10,171 nucleotides of DNA from Candidatus Bathyarchaeota archaeon. GTDB taxonomy: Archaea; Thermoproteota; Bathyarchaeia; Bathyarchaeales; DTEX01. The notes under the pieces are model-generated. The model did not search any database. It saw nothing but the letters and a program-made list of their open reading frames with translations, and was not told where the DNA came from. Of this stretch, positions 5,835-10,171 are shown one piece after another. How positions within the stretch are numbered: the stretch's first letter is position 1; each line of letters begins with the position of its first letter. Both the position numbers and the translations under genes were made by a program. Location: the NCBI GenBank assembly GCA_021158305.1, contig JAGGUU010000064.1, forward strand, positions 1 to 10,171, in the 5' to 3' direction.

Positions 5835-6242
5835 TTAAGTCTTGTAGAGTTTCTTCTTCTCATTCTCCAATCGAGCGAGCAGTCTGATTAGTCTTCTAAT
5901 ATCCCCCTCAGTTATCATGAACTCATCAGCGTGAGGACATGCATCGTCTAATCTTATTGATCCGTAATTTTCATCGTATACGAGAGGGTAAAGCCTGCAG
6001 CCCTCAGGCCTATACGGATATATCCGGCAGCCATCTTTGCCAAGGAAGACGCACTTGCCAGAAGAGTTCTTCAGCCTCCATCCCTCAGCCGTCTTAACTG
6101 CGAAGTCCTCGATGTCGTAACCTAGTTTTACGATTCTATTTATGTCTGCCTTTGAAAGTAGCATCTCCGTCCCTACACAGCATAGAACGCATCTATGCTT
6201 CACGCATGGAATCCCGCTGCCTAGGGGATATCTCTTTGACAT
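5835..6242 (-). CDS. YkgJ-like cysteine-cluster protein
   Basis: The 135-residue product has the YkgJ/CxxCxxCC family pattern: C13-x4-C18-x2-C21-C22, then GKCVFL (Cys64), GCRIYPYRPEGCRLYP (Cys72, Cys82) and a last cysteine at 102. The eight cysteines probably bind zinc or an iron-sulfur cluster; the family's biochemical role is not established. It is soluble, with a charged C-terminal helix (IRRLIRLLARLENEKKK). The ATG at 6242 is right: a TATA box is centred 25 bases upstream, so the message is probably leaderless, and no ribosome binding site is seen. It sits between yjbQ (127-base gap) and nre (111-base gap) and is likely its own transcription unit. Confidence 0.85.
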   Translation of the reverse strand: MSKRYPLGSGIPCVKHRCVLCCVGTEMLLSKADINRIVKLGYDIEDFAVKTAEGWRLKNSSGKCVFLGKDGCRIYPYRPEGCRLYPLVYDENYGSIRLDDACPHADEFMITEGDIRRLIRLLARLENEKKKLYKT

Positions 6243-6263
6243 CGGGGTTGATCAATACGTAAT

Positions 6264-6270
6264 CTATAAA
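6264..6270 (-). promoter_or_regulatory. TATA box for the YkgJ-like gene (leaderless)
   Basis: TTTATAG on the minus strand is centred 25 bases before ATG 6242, which puts the predicted transcription start on or next to the start codon. Confidence 0.5.
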
Positions 6271-6369
6271 GCCTCATGATAAATCTTAATTGAAAATACC
6301 GGGGGGATCGAAACATAAAGGGGAACTTACAGCCCTGAAAGTTGATGTCGGTGATATGATTTTCCTGTG

Positions 6370-6798
6370 CTATTCTCCCATAACCTGTACGTGGACTCTA
6401 CGTGATCTTGATCCATCCATTTCGATGAAGAGTATAGATTGCCATGTTCCTAAACGTAGCCTGCCGTCTTCAAGAGGTATTGAGACTCCGGGCTTAATTA
6501 GGCAATTTAGTATGTGTGCATGTGCATTCTGCTCTCTTAAGCTCCAGCCATATTTCGCGTTGTGCTTGTATCTATCTTTGAGTGGAGCGATCTTCTGAAG
6601 AACATTTAGTATGTCATCCCAGAGATCGGTGTCATGCTCGTTCACCGCTATGGCTGCTGTGGAGTGCGGAACCCAAAGGTTGACTAAGCCATTTCTTATT
6701 CCGCTCCTTGCAACTACGCTATATACCTTATCAGTTATGTCTAGGATTTCCATTCTCCTACTTGTTGAGAGCCTTATGTCCTCAGAGTAAAAGTTCAT
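6370..6798 (-). CDS. yjbQ: YjbQ/UPF0047 family protein (secondary thiamine-phosphate synthase enzyme)
   Basis: At 142 residues it is full length for UPF0047. Conserved features in order: LWVPHSTAAIAVNEHD (His45, Ser46, Thr47, Asn53, Glu54), YKHN (His79), NAHAHI (91-96), GTWQSILFIEMDG (117-129) and a terminal VQVMGE. The histidines line the presumed metal and active site of this trimeric beta-barrel fold. Some members can replace thiamine-phosphate synthase in E. coli tests; the physiological role is unclear, so the product name should be read with care. ATG 6798 has a GAGG site 6 bases upstream. The gene begins 45 bases after the Ogg2 stop and probably lies on the same transcript. Confidence 0.92.
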   Translation of the reverse strand: MNFYSEDIRLSTSRRMEILDITDKVYSVVARSGIRNGLVNLWVPHSTAAIAVNEHDTDLWDDILNVLQKIAPLKDRYKHNAKYGWSLREQNAHAHILNCLIKPGVSIPLEDGRLRLGTWQSILFIEMDGSRSRRVHVQVMGE

Positions 6799-6804
6799 CT
6801 TGTT

Positions 6805-6808
6805 CCTC
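6805..6808 (-). promoter_or_regulatory. Ribosome binding site of yjbQ
   Basis: GAGG on the minus strand, 6 bases before ATG 6798, within a GGGAGAGAGG stretch. It supports internal translation initiation on a transcript shared with the upstream glycosylase gene. Confidence 0.4.
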
Positions 6809-6843
6809 TCTCCCTTAAATCCTTCTAGATATCCCTAAATCGT

Positions 6844-7479
6844 CTATTTTAGGATTTTTCCCGTCTCCATGAACCATAGGTACAAGTCCAGCTCCGCCAT
6901 GTTTAAGTCTACGCGTCTCGAGATTTCTCTAAGTTTCTCTTCAATCTGAAGATACCTTGATTCCGTTAGTATTTTAGGCTTCTTAGCAATGCCATACCTA
7001 TCTAGAAGATTTAGAATATGGAAATCTATAATGGCGAAGTCGGTGAATCCAATATTTCGTAGGAAATGGCTTGCCTCCTTTAAACCTATTCCAAGAATAT
7101 TCTTGACAAGCCATCTTCTAAGCCTATTCGGGTTTTTAAATGATTCCACAATCTCCTTGATGGAATCGCTGTATTTCCTTGCTGAAACTATGTATTTTGC
7201 TCGGGAATTTGGAAAGCGATGTCCAGCTTCCCTCAGTTTTTCAGCTAGCTCTTCGCGGGAGAGAGTTATGAAGCCATCATCTATTCTCTTCTGGATCTTA
7301 ATTGCCCGTTCAGCCGAATAGTTAGCGCATAATATGCAGAAACAGAGTTCCTTAAAGATCTCCCGGCTTTCTTTCCTTCTAAGTTCTTTAAACTCAGATA
7401 TTCTCTTCTCTACGATGCGTCTCACATGGCTCCGTTTTAGTTCCTCAATAGATCTTATCAATTCTTCGCAGTATCCCAA
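6844..7479 (-). CDS. ogg: 8-oxoguanine DNA glycosylase/AP lyase, Ogg2 type
   Basis: The 211-residue protein matches the archaeal Ogg2 family (the M. jannaschii type, about 207 residues). It removes 8-oxoguanine from DNA and cleaves the abasic strand in base excision repair. The helix-hairpin-helix KNILGIGLKEASHFLRNIGF carries the likely catalytic lysine (Lys134, in GIGLKEA), and the catalytic aspartate follows in AIIDFHI (Asp152). The protein ends WFMETGKILK: the terminal lysine, conserved in Ogg2 enzymes, contacts the oxidised base. The start is TTG 7479, the only acceptable one downstream of the in-frame stop at 7495-7497; it has an AGAAGG site 9 bases before it. It lies 42 bases after cysS without a clear TATA box, so cotranscription is likely. 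Confidence 0.93.
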   Translation of the reverse strand: MGYCEELIRSIEELKRSHVRRIVEKRISEFKELRRKESREIFKELCFCILCANYSAERAIKIQKRIDDGFITLSREELAEKLREAGHRFPNSRAKYIVSARKYSDSIKEIVESFKNPNRLRRWLVKNILGIGLKEASHFLRNIGFTDFAIIDFHILNLLDRYGIAKKPKILTESRYLQIEEKLREISRRVDLNMAELDLYLWFMETGKILK

Positions 7480-7488
7480 GAATGCTAA

Positions 7489-7494
7489 CCTTCT
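7489..7494 (-). promoter_or_regulatory. Ribosome binding site deciding the TTG start of ogg
   Basis: AGAAGG on the minus strand ends 9 bases before TTG 7479. No ATG or GTG is available near the N-terminus, so this site decides the start. Confidence 0.5.
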
Positions 7495-7521
7495 CTAAAC
7501 AGATTCGATAAAATCGCATTG

Positions 7522-8982
7522 TTATGTAGATGTGGTCTTCGGTTCTTCGCGATTATGCCTCTCCCTCTTTATCATCCATTTAGTTTCTTCACCAGTATCC
7601 TCGAGGATGATGCCCATTTTTCTTAGCTCATCTCTTATATGGTCGGCGATCTCCCACTTCTTCATTCTTCTTAACTCATTCCTTACATCTATGAGCAGTT
7701 CAAGTACGCCTTTGAAGAGTTCATCAGTCCAAGTCTCTCTCTTATCCACAACCCACTCTATCCCGAGGACGCCGAGAAGATCAACTAATACTTTTAGAAC
7801 TCTACGTTTAGTAGTCTTCTCGATCGTCTTGTTTGTATCCGCGTAGCTGTTTATGAGCCTCGCCATGCTGAACAACGCAGAGATTGCTAGGGGTGTATTG
7901 AAGTCGTCGTCCATGGCTTCTTCAAACTTTCTCTTTTCCTTCTCAACTTCTGAGATTAACTTTTCATCCTCAATTGTCTGAGTCTCTCTTTCCGGAATGT
8001 CGTTAAGCCTCTCTAAGGCTCTAACAAGTCTTTCAAGGTTTCTCTCAGCAGTCTTTAATGCGTCTCTGTTGAAGTCTAGGGGGCTTCGATAATGAGCAGA
8101 TATTAAGAAGAACCTTAAAACCGCTGGACTGCATATTTTTAATGCGTCTCTCACAGTCACGAAGTTTCCGAGAGACTTTGACATCTTCTCGCCTTCAACT
8201 GTTAACCACTCGTTATGAAGCCAGTATTTCACGAAGGGCTTACCAGTTAAGGCCTCCGCCTGGGCGATCTCATTCTCATGATGTGGAAAGATCAGGTCTT
8301 TCCCGCCCATGTGAATATCTATGGTTTCACCTAAATACTTCTGGGCCATTGTTGAGCATTCTATATGCCATCCCGGCCTCCCCTTGCCCCATGGGCTATG
8401 CCATCCCGGCTCTCCGGGCTTCCAGCTCTTCCAGAGGGCGAAGTCCGCCGGGTTTTTCTTCTTCGGGTTTACTTCTATCCTTGCCCCCATCTCTAAGGCT
8501 TCGGCTTTATTTCCGGAGAGCTTACCGTAATCCTTAAATTTTGAAATGTCGAAGTAGACGTCTCCATCAACTACATATGCATATCCTTTCTCAATCAGTC
8601 TTTCAATAGCTTCGATCATTTCAGGAATGTGTTGTGTCGCGCGAGGCGTCACGTCAGGCTTCTCAATATTCAGCTTGGTGATGTCTTCGAAGTAGGCGTT
8701 GCTGTAGGTTTCTGCGAGTTCCTGAGTGCTGATTCCGAGCTCCCTAGCCCTATTTATTATTTTGTCGTCGATATCCGTTATGTTACTGACATATTTCACC
8801 TTGAAACCCTTATATCTCAAGTATCGGCGTACAACATCAGCCACGACGAATGCTCTAGCGTTTCCTATATGGATGTAGTCGTAAACTGTTGGTCCGCAAA
8901 CGTATATTCTGACTTCTCTTGGATTGACAGGGATGAACTCTTCCTTCCTTCTTCCAAGCGTATTGAATACTTTCAGAACCAT
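7522..8982 (-). CDS. cysS: Cysteinyl-tRNA synthetase
   Basis: Class I synthetase that attaches cysteine to tRNA-Cys in the cytoplasm. Counted from the ATG at 8982 (486 residues), it begins MVLKVFNTLGRRKEEF, the usual start of the family. Counted from TTG 9000, six residues further upstream, the landmarks are: zinc ligands Cys35 (YVCGPTVYD), Cys215 (WHIECSTMA), His240 and Glu244 (FPHHENEIAQ); HIGN at 44-47; KMSKS at 272-276; and a C-terminal anticodon-binding region with the usual LRRMKKWEIADHIRDEL segment. It is full length and all key residues are present. Possible starts are TTG 9000, ATG 8994 and ATG 8982; I prefer 8982 on family fit, while the TATA box 9031-9038 would suit any of them. 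It lies downstream of SepCysS, giving the cell a direct route to Cys-tRNA beside the two-step route. Confidence 0.96.
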   Translation of the reverse strand: MVLKVFNTLGRRKEEFIPVNPREVRIYVCGPTVYDYIHIGNARAFVVADVVRRYLRYKGFKVKYVSNITDIDDKIINRARELGISTQELAETYSNAYFEDITKLNIEKPDVTPRATQHIPEMIEAIERLIEKGYAYVVDGDVYFDISKFKDYGKLSGNKAEALEMGARIEVNPKKKNPADFALWKSWKPGEPGWHSPWGKGRPGWHIECSTMAQKYLGETIDIHMGGKDLIFPHHENEIAQAEALTGKPFVKYWLHNEWLTVEGEKMSKSLGNFVTVRDALKICSPAVLRFFLISAHYRSPLDFNRDALKTAERNLERLVRALERLNDIPERETQTIEDEKLISEVEKEKRKFEEAMDDDFNTPLAISALFSMARLINSYADTNKTIEKTTKRRVLKVLVDLLGVLGIEWVVDKRETWTDELFKGVLELLIDVRNELRRMKKWEIADHIRDELRKMGIILEDTGEETKWMIKRERHNREEPKTTST

Positions 8983-9030
8983 CTTGAAACCCATCTGCAA
9001 ATAGCTCGATTAATTGAATTGACCGCGCAT

Positions 9031-9038
9031 GTATAAAG
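9031..9038 (-). promoter_or_regulatory. TATA box for cysS
   Basis: CTTTATAC on the minus strand is in the short gap after the SepCysS stop (9052). Its centre is about 41 bases before ATG 8994 and 53 before ATG 8982, predicting a leader of about 14 to 26 bases. So cysS can be transcribed independently of SepCysS. Confidence 0.45.
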
Positions 9039-9051
9039 ATTGTCTGTGAAT

Positions 9052-10171
9052 TTACGGTACTGAATAGTCTAGTCTGAACTTCTTGACGTATTTATCAGCA
9101 ATCTCAAAGAATGCATCCCTAACCTTCTTCACTTGGTCCCATTCGAGACCATATAATGAAAGCTTTATGTGCTTGCTTAATCCTCTCTGTAATCCAACTA
9201 TGCCTCTTTTAATCATCTCCTCCGCTAGGAAGAATCCCCTCCTCTTATGGCGTTTAGATATCTCCCAGAAGATGGGTGTCTCAAAGTGTAGTAGATGGTG
9301 ATTATGGGGTTCTTCCCCAATCAGGCGGATGCCATCCATCTTTTTCATCTCTTTAATGAACCACCGTGTCTTTGCGACTTCCTCTTCCCATCTACTCACT
9401 CTTTCCACGACATGTACGAAGGAGTACATGGCTGATATAAGGGGTATTCCACCTATGCTGCATCCAAATATGTTTGTGATCTTATTTTTGAATGATCTGC
9501 CGCTCAGTTCTGTTCTAACCTTTGACTCTTCGAATACTCTCCCTGCCCATTCATGATTTGCAACCAGAAAGCCTAATGGTGCGAGGGAAGCCATGGATTT
9601 ATGCGCTGAGGCTGTGAGGAAGTCTGCATGGAGATCTTTCATATTCAGAGGCATGACGCCAGCAGTATATGCAGCATTCACCATGTAAGGTATTCCATAT
9701 TCCTCGGCGATCTTCCCAACCTCTTCAGCGGGATTCAGGTTTCCATTATATGGCTCAACATGAGTCACAGCTACGAGTCCAGGAAGTTTCCCAGTTTTAC
9801 TTTTAATCTCCTCGATTTTCTGGCGGAAACCATCTGCGAATATTCTATATTCTGGATGGCCGCTATGTGGAGCCTCGGCTAATCTAAGCCCAGTCATCTC
9901 CGCGGCTACAACTGTTGTGTAGTGGCATAGAGAATCAACCAGAACAATGTTGGTATAGTCCTCGGTGCCTTCTCCCTTAACATAATTGCTTATTGTCCTC
10001 ATAACTGCGAATTGGGCTGTACGGCATCCGAATGTGTGATGGGCGATATCTCCTCCTAGAAACTCCGCTACTTCGCTTAGGAAGTCTCTGATCGGAGGCT
10101 TGGATACAAGGCTTGACTGCCCCTTAATGCAGTCGAAGCATATAGAGTATCCGACGTTAAGCCAGTTTTCC
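9052..10171 (-). CDS. pscS: O-phosphoseryl-tRNA:Cys-tRNA synthase (SepCysS), 5' end outside the window
   Basis: This PLP enzyme converts phosphoseryl-tRNA-Cys to Cys-tRNA-Cys, the second step after SepRS. The frame does not start at ATG 10002 but stays open to the window edge, adding 56 residues that belong to the family: NVGYSICFDC, KPPIRDFLSEVAEFLGGDIA and HHTFGCRTAQFAVM. About 372 residues are visible, and by comparison with the A. fulgidus enzyme roughly 28 are missing. The PLP lysine is in LTASAHKSMASLAP. The three functional cysteines of the family appear present: the C-x2-C pair in SICFDC and the cysteine of NIFGCSIGG. The motif VHVVERVSRWEEEVAKTRWF is also typical. Spacing between the cysteine pair and the lysine is about 10 residues longer than in characterised enzymes. 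It lies upstream of cysS. SepRS is not in view. Confidence 0.95.
   Translation of the reverse strand, partial: ENWLNVGYSICFDCIKGQSSLVSKPPIRDFLSEVAEFLGGDIAHHTFGCRTAQFAVMRTISNYVKGEGTEDYTNIVLVDSLCHYTTVVAAEMTGLRLAEAPHSGHPEYRIFADGFRQKIEEIKSKTGKLPGLVAVTHVEPYNGNLNPAEEVGKIAEEYGIPYMVNAAYTAGVMPLNMKDLHADFLTASAHKSMASLAPLGFLVANHEWAGRVFEESKVRTELSGRSFKNKITNIFGCSIGGIPLISAMYSFVHVVERVSRWEEEVAKTRWFIKEMKKMDGIRLIGEEPHNHHLLHFETPIFWEISKRHKRRGFFLAEEMIKRGIVGLQRGLSKHIKLSLYGLEWDQVKKVRDAFFEIADKYVKKFRLDYSVP

Noticed and set aside
6290..6598. Plus-strand 102-codon frame across the yjbQ 3' end
   Set aside because: It is antisense to most of yjbQ, whose motifs are clear, starts with TTG and has no family signal.
8142..8537. 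Plus-strand 131-codon frame, rich in Ser, Arg and Pro
   Set aside because: It lies antisense inside cysS, in the region of the zinc ligands; a shadow of the conserved gene.
8629..9036. Plus-strand 135-codon frame across the cysS start
   Set aside because: Antisense to the conserved N-terminal half of cysS and through its promoter; no recognisable motif.

Overview
This window is archaeal. The signs are O-phosphoseryl-tRNA:Cys-tRNA synthase (SepCysS), an Nre-family DNA repair protein, an Ogg2-type 8-oxoguanine glycosylase with a C-terminal lysine, a CdvA-like coiled-coil protein, frequent TTG/GTG starts and A/T-rich TATA-type promoters about 25 bases upstream of starts. The CdvA-like protein together with SepCysS points to the TACK side, perhaps a Bathyarchaeia-like lineage. 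That placement is inference; there is no rRNA or tRNA gene here to test it.

Left part (1 to about 4.4 kb), accessory and eroded. A CdvA-like coiled-coil gene runs off the left edge on the minus strand. It is divergent from a PadR-family repressor gene whose promoter is covered by perfect inverted repeats. After padR come a MacB/LolD-type ABC ATPase and a small cysteine-motif protein of unknown function. A second, closely related ABC ATPase lies about 1.6 kb further on in the opposite orientation; its natural ATG is separated from the ATPase frame by one extra T (CTT TGA). The two ATPase genes share blocks of identical DNA, the sign of gene conversion or recent duplication. No intact permease is seen for either. 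Between and beside them is gene debris: a hydrophobic fragment on the plus strand, a multiply frameshifted pseudogene on the minus strand, and a possible decayed plus-strand gene next to nre.

Right part (4.4 to 10.2 kb), compact housekeeping genes all on the minus strand, read from right to left: SepCysS (5' end outside the window), cysteinyl-tRNA synthetase (own TATA box), Ogg2 glycosylase, a YjbQ/UPF0047 protein, a YkgJ-like cysteine-cluster protein (own, apparently leaderless promoter) and an Nre DNA repair protein with an N-terminal zinc-finger motif and a C-terminal PCNA-binding-like peptide. Two themes emerge: cysteine loading of tRNA by both known routes side by side (direct CysRS; indirect SepRS/SepCysS, of which only SepCysS is visible), and DNA repair (Ogg2, Nre). 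There is no CRISPR array, insertion sequence, tRNA or rRNA gene that I can support.
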